Positions 1-8,162 of a stretch of 64,000 nucleotides of DNA are shown here, piece by piece. The position numbers were made by a program, and so were the translations under genes. This DNA is from Niameybacter massiliensis (lineage in GTDB: Bacteria > Bacillota > Clostridia > Lachnospirales > Cellulosilyticaceae), in NCBI RefSeq assembly GCF_001282685.1, contig NZ_LN875034.1:179533-243532 (forward strand), read 5' to 3'. The notes below the pieces were generated by a model. That model saw nothing but the letters and a program-made list of their open reading frames with translations. It was not told where the DNA came from and did no database searches. Position 1 is the stretch's first letter. The number at the start of each line of letters is the position of its first letter.

Positions 1-781
1 CAATAAAGATCATAACAACTGTTAGGAAGCTTGCTAAGAATTCTAAAATAGGAATATAGTGTTGAGTGACCTCAATGGTGTCCATATTTGCTTCCTTATA
101 AAAGGCATTTTGTCTATTAAATTTTTCAATCTCATAGTCTTCTTTAGAGAAGGCTTTAACAATACGATTTCCACTAATGTTTTCTTGAACGACTGAGTTT
201 AATCTTGAATAAGCTTCACGTGCTTTGTGGAAAGTAGGTCCGATACGTCTACTCATCTTTTCTGTAAAGAATGCAATAAATGGGCATACAATGAGCATAG
301 CGATTGTTAAAGTTGGATTAATAAACCACATGCAAAGTAAGCCGAATACAAATACACTTACGTTATTTAAAATATTATAGATAACCCATGCGATAAAGTG
401 TCTGAGGAGATCTGTATCCCCAGTAATACGTGCCATAAGGTCACCTGTTTTCATCTGTTTGTAAAAGTCTACGTCTAGAGTAAGAAGCTTATCGAATAAG
501 TCTTTTCTAATACGTATTAAGATGTTTTGAGAAATACGCTCAAAACTCATCTGATAAGTATATGCTACTATGTTTTTAACAAGAGCAGTAACGATAGTGA
601 TGAGCAAGATAGGTATAAGGATATTGGTTTCTCCACCCTCTAATACCCTATCTACAATAATCCCACCGAGAATAGGATTGATCATACTGATTAAAGCTGC
701 TACAAGTACAAGTACTAAGCAAAAGCCATATTTGAACTTATAGTCTTTAAGGTATCCCCATATCCACTTAAATGTCTCCAT
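1..781 (-). CDS. ABC exporter half-transporter, N-terminal part (cut by window edge)
   Basis: My translation of the minus strand from the ATG at 781 runs open for 260 codons to the window edge, so the C-terminal ATPase is outside. It starts METFKWIWGYLKDYKF and has membrane segments near residues 18-40, 55-75, 135-155 and 157-175. The cytoplasmic stretch QENISGNRIVKAFSKEDYE (about residues 200-218) is typical of the type IV ABC exporter membrane domain (MsbA/LmrA/BmrA class). A good Shine-Dalgarno (GGAGGGAC) lies just upstream. It is divergent from the AraC-type gene, with which it shares a 155-bp promoter region. Such proteins usually work as homo- or heterodimers; the partner, if any, would lie outside the window. 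The substrate cannot be told. Confidence 0.88.
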   Translation of the reverse strand, partial: METFKWIWGYLKDYKFKYGFCLVLVLVAALISMINPILGGIIVDRVLEGGETNILIPILLITIVTALVKNIVAYTYQMSFERISQNILIRIRKDLFDKLLTLDVDFYKQMKTGDLMARITGDTDLLRHFIAWVIYNILNNVSVFVFGLLCMWFINPTLTIAMLIVCPFIAFFTEKMSRRIGPTFHKAREAYSRLNSVVQENISGNRIVKAFSKEDYEIEKFNRQNAFYKEANMDTIEVTQHYIPILEFLASFLTVVMIFI

Positions 782-866
782 AATGTCCCTCCTAATAGGT
801 GATTTCAAACTAACACTCTTCATTATATAAAGATTAAAGAAAATAAAAATGTATTATATTAACCTA

Positions 867-896
867 TTGATGGATTTTCTTATAATGGTATACAAT
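867..896 (+). promoter_or_regulatory. Sigma-A-type promoter of the AraC-family gene
   Basis: TTGATG at 867-872 and TATACAAT at 889-896 are spaced 16-18 bp depending on the -10 register. The predicted start is near 901, about 35 nt before the ATG at 937. Read by eye only. Confidence 0.45.
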
Positions 897-899
897 AGA

Positions 900-910
900 A
901 GTAACGATAT
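900..910 (+). promoter_or_regulatory. Putative operator at the araC-type promoter start
   Basis: AGTAACGATAT overlaps the predicted transcription start of the AraC-type gene. The 10-mer AGTAACGATA recurs at 1882-1891, again at the predicted start of the amylase promoter. Both sites have a central CG as in LacI-family operators. The assignment is an inference from position and shared sequence. Confidence 0.3.
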
Positions 911-936
911 TTAAAAGAGAGTAGAAGAGGTTTGCT

Positions 937-1803
937 ATGTTAATTCCTATACAGTGTATTGATTCGTTCAACCCACATGTTCTATTTATTATAAATGCAG
1001 TAACCAATAAAGATAATTTATATCCTACAACTTACCATGATCATGATTTTGTAGAATTATCAATTGTAACATCAGGACAAGTGAACTATTTAATAGAGGA
1101 CAAGAAATACGTACTTAAAAAGGATGATGTAATGGTATTTAACCCAGGCGTACATCATCAAGCATTATTAGATGCAAATACAACATGTACAGAGCTACAT
1201 ATAGGTATAGGGAACTTACACATAGATTGTACATCCCCTAACTATATGAAATCTTTGAACTGGCCGCCTATTGTATCTATACAAAAATATAAAAATGAAT
1301 TTATGGAGTGTTGTAATGAAATTGAACAAGAGCAACGCTTAAGACCTTTAGGACATAGCTTTGTCTTAAAGGCATTAGTGATGAAGCTTATCCTTATTAT
1401 CTATAGGGAAATGGATGAATGCAGTTCACCAACATCATTACAAGCTTCTCAATTTGCAAACCGTGATAAGAAGGTAATTGTTCAAAGCTTGATTGATTAC
1501 ATGCGTTCTTATTACATGGAAGACATTTCTCTTGATAATATTTCTAAAAACATGTATTTAAGTCCAGTTTATATTTCTAAAATTTTCAAAGAAGAAACGG
1601 GAACTTCACCTATTAATTATCTGATTCAAATTAGATTAGAGAAAGCAAAAGAAATATTAGAAAAACATGATATGCCTATTAATTTAGTAGCAAAATCTGT
1701 AGGTTATGACGATGCTTACTACTTCAGTAAGCTATTTAAAAAGTACTATGGAAGCGCTCCTTCTGCATATATTAAACAAAAGAGAAATCAAATCAAAGAA
1801 TAA
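937..1803 (+). CDS. AraC-family transcriptional regulator
   Basis: 288 aa. The N-terminal half (about 15-160) is cupin-like: a YHDHDFVEL stretch followed by a VFNPGVHHQ strand, typical of the AraC_binding sugar-sensing fold. The C-terminal about 100 residues hold two helix-turn-helix motifs (LDNISKNMYLSPVYISKIFK, then INLVAKSVGYDDAYYFSKLF) and the closing GSAPSAY signature of AraC/XylS proteins. It is divergent from the ABC exporter and lies directly upstream of the amylase and maltodextrin operon, so control of carbohydrate genes is plausible but not shown. The gap to the amylase gene contains a separate promoter. Confidence 0.93.
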   Translation: MLIPIQCIDSFNPHVLFIINAVTNKDNLYPTTYHDHDFVELSIVTSGQVNYLIEDKKYVLKKDDVMVFNPGVHHQALLDANTTCTELHIGIGNLHIDCTSPNYMKSLNWPPIVSIQKYKNEFMECCNEIEQEQRLRPLGHSFVLKALVMKLILIIYREMDECSSPTSLQASQFANRDKKVIVQSLIDYMRSYYMEDISLDNISKNMYLSPVYISKIFKEETGTSPINYLIQIRLEKAKEILEKHDMPINLVAKSVGYDDAYYFSKLFKKYYGSAPSAYIKQKRNQIKE

Positions 1804-1849
1804 ATTGTTTAAAATAAATAATATTTATTGAAAAAATTAGAAAAATATA

Positions 1850-1878
1850 TTGAAATGGTACGAATATCCATATATAAT
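1850..1878 (+). promoter_or_regulatory. Sigma-A-type promoter of the amylase/maltodextrin operon
   Basis: TTGAAA at 1850-1855 and TATAAT at 1873-1878 are separated by exactly 17 bp, a near-perfect consensus. The longest reading frame of the amylase gene would start at the TTG inside this -35 box, which argues against that start and for the one at 1931. Confidence 0.7.
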
Positions 1879-1881
1879 AAT

Positions 1882-1892
1882 AGTAACGATAC
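1882..1892 (+). promoter_or_regulatory. Putative CG-centred operator at the maltodextrin promoter start
   Basis: GTAACGATAC (1883-1892) is an imperfect inverted repeat centred on CG, matching its own reverse complement at 8 of 10 positions. It covers the expected start point of the promoter at 1850-1878. A LacI-family repressor is encoded within the downstream operon, and LacI-family operators commonly have a central CG. It fits the CcpA cre consensus only partly. Confidence 0.4.
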
Positions 1893-1930
1893 CGGAACTG
1901 ATTCCAGTGTCTATTCCAGGAGGTGAGGCA

Positions 1931-3481
1931 TTGCCTAAAAAGAAACTCATTTTTCTAGGAAGTACTGTTATTGTAGCAATATTAGTTGGTGCATTTATAT
2001 GGAAGGTGATGACGCCTAAAAAAGTAGAAACAGCTTACAAGAACTATGAAGGTCGTGTGTTTTATGAGATTTTTGTAAGGGCATTTAACGATTCTAACAA
2101 TGATGGAATTGGAGATTTAAAAGGCATAACAGCTAAGCTAGACTATTTGGAGGATTTAGGTATAAGAGGACTTTGGCTTATGCCAATTACAAAGGCAACA
2201 AGTTACCATGGATATGATACGGAAGATTACTATCAGATTGATGAAGACTATGGAACACTAGAGGATTTGAAAGAGTTAATTAAAGAAGCACATAAACGTG
2301 ATATTAAAGTTGTAATGGATCTAGTCATTAATCATACATCTAGCCAACATCCCTATTTTAAAGAGGCAAGTAAAGATGAAAAGAGTGCTTACAGAGATTA
2401 CTACATATGGACCACAGATATGAGTAAGGAGTTTGAAAGATCCCCAATGGCAACAATGGCATGGGCAAGAAATGGAACAAAGCAAGAACTGTACTATGCA
2501 ATGTTTGATAAGGGTATGCCAGAGCTCAATTACGATAATCCTAAGGTTGAAGAAGAGATGAAGCAAGTGGCTAAATACTATCTAGATATGGATATTGATG
2601 GATTCAGGTTGGATGCAGCTAAGTGGATCTATAACGAGAAGGAAAAAAATATCGATTTTTGGAACCGATTTCAAGAGTATGTCCATGAACAAAGTCCAGA
2701 AGCAATCTTAATAGGAGAAGTATGGGATGCGCCTTACAACATCTGTGAATATGCAGGTGTATTAGATTCTTTCTTTGATTTTAATGTAGGTGAAAGTATT
2801 TTAAATGGTATTAATAATGGAAGTCTATCCAATGTAGTCTATAACTACAAAATGATAGAAGAGATGTATAAGGAGGAAAAGGCAAGTTTTGTCCTTGCAC
2901 CGTTCCTTACCAATCATGATCAAAATAGAGTAATGAATATATTAAGAGAAGACACAGACAAAATGAAAGTAGCAGCTGCTATTTATCTGACTCTACCAGG
3001 TACACCTTTTGTATATTATGGTGAGGAGATAGGCATGACAGGTGCTAAACCAGATGAGCATATAAGAGAGCCATTTATATGGAGTGGAACAGATAGGGAG
3101 CAAAATACGACTTGGATAGATTCTACTAATGATGTAGCAAAAGTGGCTTTAGATACTCAAATAGAAGATAGTGGGTCGCTTTATCATTTATATAGGGAAA
3201 TTATTCATTTACGAAATACTTATCAAGCATTAAGTATTGGGGATATAGAAGAGGTAAAGACACCTAATGGTAAAGTATTTGCAATGAAAAGGGCTTATGA
3301 GAATGAAGTAATTTACATAGTAGCAAACTTGAATAATGAACAGCAGGAGGTAATACTTGATGAAGGTACTTATAAGGCTTTATTTTCAAGTTTAAATGAC
3401 CAAGGACAATTAGACACTCAATATAACAACCAAGTGACATTAAAGACAGGCGAGATATTAATAGTATTAAAGCAAAATTAA
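1931..3481 (+). CDS. Membrane-anchored alpha-amylase family (GH13) enzyme
   Basis: 516 aa from a TTG preceded by AGGAGGTG at 1918-1925. A longer frame opens at 1850, but that codon lies in the -35 box. Residues 5-25 (LIFLGSTVIVAILVGAFIW) form one signal-anchor helix, so the enzyme is probably held outside the cell. The catalytic (beta/alpha)8 barrel starts at VFYEIFVRAF. It has the GH13 motifs DLVINHT, GFRLDAAKWI with nucleophile Asp228, IGEVWD with acid/base Glu263, and LTNHDQNR with Asp330. The family hydrolyses alpha-1,4-glucans. It is the first gene before malEFG, so it probably trims starch or maltodextrin to imported oligomers. Neopullulanase or glucosidase specificity cannot be excluded. 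Confidence 0.93.
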   Translation: MPKKKLIFLGSTVIVAILVGAFIWKVMTPKKVETAYKNYEGRVFYEIFVRAFNDSNNDGIGDLKGITAKLDYLEDLGIRGLWLMPITKATSYHGYDTEDYYQIDEDYGTLEDLKELIKEAHKRDIKVVMDLVINHTSSQHPYFKEASKDEKSAYRDYYIWTTDMSKEFERSPMATMAWARNGTKQELYYAMFDKGMPELNYDNPKVEEEMKQVAKYYLDMDIDGFRLDAAKWIYNEKEKNIDFWNRFQEYVHEQSPEAILIGEVWDAPYNICEYAGVLDSFFDFNVGESILNGINNGSLSNVVYNYKMIEEMYKEEKASFVLAPFLTNHDQNRVMNILREDTDKMKVAAAIYLTLPGTPFVYYGEEIGMTGAKPDEHIREPFIWSGTDREQNTTWIDSTNDVAKVALDTQIEDSGSLYHLYREIIHLRNTYQALSIGDIEEVKTPNGKVFAMKRAYENEVIYIVANLNNEQQEVILDEGTYKALFSSLNDQGQLDTQYNNQVTLKTGEILIVLKQN

Positions 3482-3503
3482 GCAATCTATTTATCTGCTG
3501 TAG

Positions 3504-3521
3504 AAGCCTTCAAGGCTTTTA
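3504..3521 (+). terminator. Short hairpin between amylase gene and malE
   Basis: AAGCCTTCAAGGCTTTT forms a 6-bp stem with a 3-nt loop followed by TTTTA. It is weak for a full terminator and could act as an attenuator or processing signal that sets the ratio of amylase to MalE. Confidence 0.4.
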
Positions 3522-3554
3522 TATAATAAAAACGAATACTAGGGGGTTATTTTA

Positions 3555-4841
3555 ATGAGTAAAAGAATAAAGTTCGCAGCTGCAATGACAGCTATGATTT
3601 TAACAACAGGTACAATGTTTGGATGTAGTAGTGCACCAGCAACGACAGATACACCAACAACTGAGCCAACTAAAACTGAAGAAACGGCTAAGACAGAAGA
3701 ACCAGCTAAAACTGAAGAGTCAACTGAAAAACAAACACTTACAGTATGGTCTCATCTTACTTCACCAGAAGTAACAGCTATTGGTGAACTTGCTAATAAG
3801 TGGGGAGAAGAAAATAATGTAGAAGTTAAAGTGTTAGAAGATCAATCTGATATGCAAGGTTTCTTACAAGCTGCAAATAGTAAAAATGGTCCAGACGTGA
3901 TGTTTGGTTTACCACATGATAACTTAGGTACATTCCAAAAAGCTGGTTTACTTGCAGAAGTACCAGCAGGTAAGTTTGATAATAGTGCTTATGCATCACA
4001 AGCTATTGTTGATGCAGTTACAATCAATGGTACACAATATGCAGTACCTCTTGCTCAAGAAACAATTGGTCTTTTCTATAACAAAGACTTATGCAGTGAA
4101 GCACCAGAAACTTGGGATGATCTCATTGCAGTAGCTCAGGAAAAAGGCTTTATGTATAACGTAAATGACTTCTATCTTTCATATGGTATCGTAGCTGCAA
4201 ACGGAGGTTATGTATTTAAAAATAATGCAGGAACACTTGATCCAACAGATATCGGTTTAGGAAATGATGGTGCGATTAAATCTTATCAATTCCTTCAAGA
4301 TCTTATTACAAAATATAACTTTATGCCAGCAGACATCAATGATGATATTGCAAAAGGTGAATTCCTTTCAGGCAATACAGCATTCTATATTTCTGGTCCT
4401 TGGAATGTAGGAGCTGCAAAAGATGCAGGAATGAACTTTGGTATTGCACCACTTCCAAAGATGGGAACAAACCCAACACCTTCTTTCTTAGGCGTTCAAA
4501 CAGCCTTTGTAAGTGCTAAATCAGAAAAGCAAGACCTTGCTTTTGAACTTGTTAAATATTTAAGTGAAAACTCAGGGGAAACACTTTATGATATGGGAAA
4601 TAGAATTCCTGTTTTAACAAGTGTACTTAACAGTGATAAAGTATCTGCAGATGCATATACACAAGGTTTTGCAGCTCAAGCTGTTAATGCTAATCCAATG
4701 CCAAACATTCCAGAAGTTGCTGCTATGTGGGCACCAGCTGCTGATAACATTAAACTTTTAACAGCTGGTCAAATTGATGCTGCAACATGTGGTAAAACAA
4801 TTGCAGATCAAATTGCAGTAGGTATTGCACAACAAAAATAA
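3555..4841 (+). CDS. malE: Maltodextrin ABC transporter substrate-binding lipoprotein
   Basis: 428 aa. The signal peptide ends in a lipobox, MFGC, with Cys24 as the lipidation site. A Thr/Glu/Pro/Lys linker follows (about 28-60, TKTEE-type repeats), then a family 1 extracellular solute-binding domain (LTVWSHLTSPE near 62; VPLAQETIGLFYNKDL; FLSGNTAFYISGPWN) like MalE, MdxE and GanO. An AGGGGG ribosome site precedes it. malF and malG, 457 bp downstream, supply the permease. Maltodextrin is inferred from the flanking amylase, MalQ and phosphorylase. The large gap to malF holds a hairpin element that may protect the malE transcript. Confidence 0.93.
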   Translation: MSKRIKFAAAMTAMILTTGTMFGCSSAPATTDTPTTEPTKTEETAKTEEPAKTEESTEKQTLTVWSHLTSPEVTAIGELANKWGEENNVEVKVLEDQSDMQGFLQAANSKNGPDVMFGLPHDNLGTFQKAGLLAEVPAGKFDNSAYASQAIVDAVTINGTQYAVPLAQETIGLFYNKDLCSEAPETWDDLIAVAQEKGFMYNVNDFYLSYGIVAANGGYVFKNNAGTLDPTDIGLGNDGAIKSYQFLQDLITKYNFMPADINDDIAKGEFLSGNTAFYISGPWNVGAAKDAGMNFGIAPLPKMGTNPTPSFLGVQTAFVSAKSEKQDLAFELVKYLSENSGETLYDMGNRIPVLTSVLNSDKVSADAYTQGFAAQAVNANPMPNIPEVAAMWAPAADNIKLLTAGQIDAATCGKTIADQIAVGIAQQK

Positions 4842-4853
4842 ATAGGAAGATAA

Positions 4854-5139
4854 GAGGGGTTATTACACTAAGTGCTCTCCTCATAAGTAGATGGATGTAG
4901 TTAGTTGTGTGTGGAACTCCAACAGCTTCTTCTTCAATAGTACTAAGAATGTGTAAATTCGGTATGCTCAAGAACGCCACAAACTCGCATGCGCTCAGAC
5001 ATGTGGCTAAAACCCTTGATCATCCACTCATTAACGCATTCTAAGTACTACCTCAAGGAAGCTTAAGGAGCATCCACCCCCACCTACCTACATGATAAAC
5101 GTACGAAGGAGAGCAGGATAAAGGTGTGATAACCCCTTT
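4854..5139 (+). repeat. Long imperfect hairpin element, copy A (malE-malF gap)
   Basis: Nearly the whole stretch folds back on itself. GAGGGGTTATTACAC (4854-4868) faces GTGTGATAACCCCTTT (5124-5139), and GCTCTCCT (4874-4881) faces AGGAGAGC (5107-5114). AGTACTAAGAATG (4939-4951) faces CATTCTAAGTACT (5037-5049). The tip is GCCACA (4976-4981) with TGTGGC (5002-5007), closing a loop with AACTCG and CGCTCAGAC. There is no convincing reading frame. A related element with a different but still paired tip lies at 24847-25210. Read by eye; no folding was run. Confidence 0.75.
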
Positions 5140-5245
5140 ATTAGAAGAAAGGAAAAGGGCGAATAAGAAGTGCAATAGCCTTTTATTAAAAAAGAGGAAA
5201 ACCAATAAGGGTGTAACGACCTCTTTATAAGAGGTGGAAGAAAGA
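5113..5245 (+). repeat. Three degenerate tandem repeats of about 44 bp upstream of malF
   Basis: Three units start near 5113, 5158 and 5201. Each has the pattern (A/G)ATAAGGTGTNATANCCTTTTATTA followed by purine-rich AGAAAGGAAAA, with many substitutions. The AAGG...CCTT parts can form small hairpins. The first unit overlaps the 3' arm of the large hairpin. They fill most of the space up to the malF ribosome-binding site (GGAGGGGG, 5286-5293). Confidence 0.55.
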
Positions 5246-5298
5246 AAAAAGATGCACAAGGTAAAAGAATGAAAAGGAAGAGTGTGGAGGGGGATTTT

Positions 5299-6234
5299 AT
5301 GCGTAGACAAGGGCGAGCGCTTACGTTTAGGAAGAGTATGACAGGGTATAAATATTTAGCACCTGCTTTAATATCTATTTTTATTTTAACTTTTTTGCCA
5401 ATAGTATATACTATTTATATCGCATTTACTGATTACACAATATATTCTCAAGGGGAATATAACTTTGTAGGGTTCCAGAACTTTGTTGATGCAATCAATG
5501 GGCCATTTAAGGATGTTTTCTTCCCTGTATTTGGATGGACAATTGTGTTTGCAGTAGTTTCAACAGCGGGATGTTTTATTATTGGTCTTATTTTGGCCTT
5601 ATTATTAAGCAACAAAAATATAAAGGAAGCAGGGTTTTATAAGGGGATATTAATCTTACCTTGGGCACTTCCAGTTACTGTTGCCATTCTTTCATGGCAA
5701 GGATTATTTAACTCTAATTATGGCGCAATCAATTCAATGTTAATGACATTAAATATTATACAAGAACCTATTCAATGGCTGATTAGTCCGATGTGGGCGA
5801 GAATAGGTATTCTCATTGCAAATATTTGGCTAGGCTTCCCTTACATGATGAATGTATGTATGGGTGCTATTAGTGCTATTCCAGATGATTATTACGAGGC
5901 AGCACAAGTAGATGGAGCGAGCAAGTTGATGCAATTTGTTAAGATTACGTTACCTTCTATTGCACAAACAGCTTATCCACTTCTTATCTCATCTTTCGCA
6001 TTCAACTTCAACAACTTCGGATCTGCATACCTTATTACAAAGGGTGGGCCAGCAAGACTGGGAAGCCAATTTGCAGGGCATACAGATATTTTAGCTTCAA
6101 CAGTTTATAAACTATCAACTACCTTTGGTCGTTATGATATGGCGGCTACACTGAGCATTATTACATTCTTAGTAATAGGAACCATATCCTTTATTCAAAT
6201 GAGGGCATCTGGCCAGTTTAAGGAGGTAGATTAA
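5299..6234 (+). CDS. malF: Maltodextrin ABC transporter permease (MalF-type)
   Basis: 311 aa from the ATG at 5299, chosen because GGAGGGGG sits 5 bp upstream; an in-frame ATG at 5269 lacks such a site. Six membrane segments are visible, beginning APALISIFILTFLPIVYTIY. The EAA loop reads YYEAAQVDGASKLMQFVKIT and docks the ATPase. This is the MalF/UgpA class of binding-protein-dependent permeases, without the long periplasmic P2 loop of enterobacterial MalF. It pairs with MalG, which begins one base after its stop codon. Confidence 0.94.
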   Translation: MRRQGRALTFRKSMTGYKYLAPALISIFILTFLPIVYTIYIAFTDYTIYSQGEYNFVGFQNFVDAINGPFKDVFFPVFGWTIVFAVVSTAGCFIIGLILALLLSNKNIKEAGFYKGILILPWALPVTVAILSWQGLFNSNYGAINSMLMTLNIIQEPIQWLISPMWARIGILIANIWLGFPYMMNVCMGAISAIPDDYYEAAQVDGASKLMQFVKITLPSIAQTAYPLLISSFAFNFNNFGSAYLITKGGPARLGSQFAGHTDILASTVYKLSTTFGRYDMAATLSIITFLVIGTISFIQMRASGQFKEVD

Positions 6235-6235
6235 C

Positions 6236-7129
6236 ATGGAAGAAAGAATGAATGTAAAAACAATGAACGCTGTTCAAGAACAGGCAAAGTTCAAAAGTGA
6301 AATTTCAAAAAGAGATAGAATGGGTGCTTGGGCAAGCAGAATTATTATATGGGCAGTTATTCTAATTACCCTATTTCCTGTTATAGCAGTTGTATCTGCA
6401 TCTATGGCAGGAGGAGAAGTATTTGTGCAAAAGACAATTTTCCCAAAGGTATGGACGTTATCAAACTACAAAGAGGTTATTCAAGATACCAACTTCTTAC
6501 AGTGGATGAAGAACTCTCTTATTGTATGTACGACAGTAGCAGTTATCCAACTTTGTTTGGCAGTACCAGCTGCCTATGCTTTTTCAAAATTAAAATTCTT
6601 AGGACGTAGAAATGGTCTTATGACGTTAATGCTTCTTCAAATCTTCCCAACAACAATGGCTTTACCAGCTATATTAGGTATCGTTTATCGTTTTGGAGGA
6701 ATGGATAAATTATGGGTACTTATCTTAATTATAAGTGGTGGAAACGCTTATAATATTTGGTTACTTAAAGGTTACATGGATGGCATTCCAAAAGAACTGA
6801 GTGAGGCTGCTTTAGTAGATGGTGCTTCTACATGGCAAGTGTTTACAAGGATTATCTTGCCACTTACAAGGAATATGCTTATTGTTATTTTCTTATTCTC
6901 ATTTATTGCACCATACAGTGAATTTATTTACTCAGCAGCATTAATCAAAGACCCGTCCAACTTAACCTTACCATTAGGTATGGAACAATTTATTAAAGAC
7001 AAGTTTGCAACAAACTGGTCTCAATATTCAGCCGCAGCTATTATGTCTTCTCTTCCAATTGTTGTGCTCTTTATGGCATCACAAAAATATATTGCAAAAG
7101 GTATAACAGCGGGCTCTGTAAAAGGGTGA
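6236..7129 (+). CDS. malG: Maltodextrin ABC transporter permease (MalG-type)
   Basis: 297 aa, preceded by AAGGAGG. The N-terminal about 30 residues are cytoplasmic, then the first membrane segment (IIIWAVILITLFPVIAVV). Six helices in all. The EAA motif reads LSEAALVDGASTWQVFTRII, and the C-terminus is short as in MalG/UgpE. It forms the transmembrane channel with MalF. No malK gene follows; the ATPase must come from elsewhere, as MsmX does for several sugar importers in Bacillus. Its stop overlaps the start region of the LacI-type gene. Confidence 0.94.
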   Translation: MEERMNVKTMNAVQEQAKFKSEISKRDRMGAWASRIIIWAVILITLFPVIAVVSASMAGGEVFVQKTIFPKVWTLSNYKEVIQDTNFLQWMKNSLIVCTTVAVIQLCLAVPAAYAFSKLKFLGRRNGLMTLMLLQIFPTTMALPAILGIVYRFGGMDKLWVLILIISGGNAYNIWLLKGYMDGIPKELSEAALVDGASTWQVFTRIILPLTRNMLIVIFLFSFIAPYSEFIYSAALIKDPSNLTLPLGMEQFIKDKFATNWSQYSAAAIMSSLPIVVLFMASQKYIAKGITAGSVKG

Positions 7130-7134
7130 TAGAT

Positions 7135-8157
7135 GTGAACATTAAAGATATAGCAAAATTATCGGGAGTGGGTGTGAGTACTGTTTCTAGGGTACTTAAC
7201 AACCACCCTGATGTAAAAAAAGAAACAAGAGATAAAGTTTTAGAAGTGATTAAAGAATGTAACTATGTACCTAATAATAGTGCAAGAATCTTAAAGAGTA
7301 ATAATATGAAGCATATTGGCGTGCTTGTAAAAGGTATCTTTAACCCATTTTTCTCTGAAATGTTAAAGATCATAGAAACTGGAATTAATGATATAGGTTA
7401 CACCATGATTTTGCATCATTATGATACCAATAGTTTAGGAGGGAATGAGGGAGAAGTACTTATTTCTTTTATCAAGGAAAAGCGTCTACAAGGTGTCATT
7501 TGCCTAGGAGGTAATTTTTCAAAGATAGAGGAAGAGCGTTTTGAAGAGATAGAGATTCCTATTGTTTTGACTTCTGTAGATAGTCACATGAAGATTAATA
7601 CAAAGCTCTTTTCTAGAGTATGTATAGATAATAAGAAAGCGGCTTATGAAGCCACAAAGTACCTCATTGAAAAAGGACATGAACATATTGCAATTATGCT
7701 AGGGGATGAATTTGATGCAGGTGTCAGTAACCGACGTGTAATGGGCTATATGGAGGCATTAGATGAATATCATATACCTATCAATAAAAATTATATTGTA
7801 ATGGGAGGTTATGATTTTGAACCAGCCTATGAAAGTGCAAAGAAATTATTAACGGCATCGCCAGAGGTCACGGTACTATTTGCTATCTCAGATATTATGG
7901 CAATAGGTGCAGGGAAAGCAATGAGCGACTTAGGATTCACGGTAGGTAAAGAAATTTCATTATTAGGATTCGATGGTTTAAACATAGGCAAATATTATAC
8001 CCCAGCGCTTACAACAATTGAGCAACCTGGAAAGCAAATGGCAGAAGATTGCATTGATCTATTAGTACAACTAATAGAAGAAAAAGAGGCTAATCAAAAT
8101 ATTATTTTGGAAACAAGATTAATTGAAAGAAAGTCTGTATGTAATTTGAAGGGGTGA
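7135..8157 (+). CDS. LacI-family transcriptional regulator
   Basis: About 340 aa from GTG 7135, with AAAGGG about 8 bp upstream; an in-frame GTG at 7126 is also possible and would add three residues. The N-terminus NIKDIAKLSGVGVSTVSRVL is the classic LacI helix-turn-helix with the hinge helix SARILKS. The rest is a periplasmic-binding-protein-like sensor fold (IGVLVKGIFNPFF; VCIDNKKAAYEAT; LLGFDGLNIGKYYTPALTTI). Its place inside the maltodextrin operon suggests local autoregulation by a malto-oligosaccharide, like MalR. The CG-centred repeat at 1883-1892 is a candidate operator. Confidence 0.93.
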   Translation: MNIKDIAKLSGVGVSTVSRVLNNHPDVKKETRDKVLEVIKECNYVPNNSARILKSNNMKHIGVLVKGIFNPFFSEMLKIIETGINDIGYTMILHHYDTNSLGGNEGEVLISFIKEKRLQGVICLGGNFSKIEEERFEEIEIPIVLTSVDSHMKINTKLFSRVCIDNKKAAYEATKYLIEKGHEHIAIMLGDEFDAGVSNRRVMGYMEALDEYHIPINKNYIVMGGYDFEPAYESAKKLLTASPEVTVLFAISDIMAIGAGKAMSDLGFTVGKEISLLGFDGLNIGKYYTPALTTIEQPGKQMAEDCIDLLVQLIEEKEANQNIILETRLIERKSVCNLKG

Positions 8158-8162
8158 TAGGT

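Noticed and set aside
1882-1896. CcpA cre site at the maltodextrin promoter
   Set aside because: Only the central part fits the cre consensus; the outer TG and CA are missing on both sides. A LacI-type local operator fits better.
5053-5310. 85-codon open frame on the minus strand in the malE-malF gap
   Set aside because: It runs through the tandem repeats and hairpin arm, is low in complexity and has no ribosome site.
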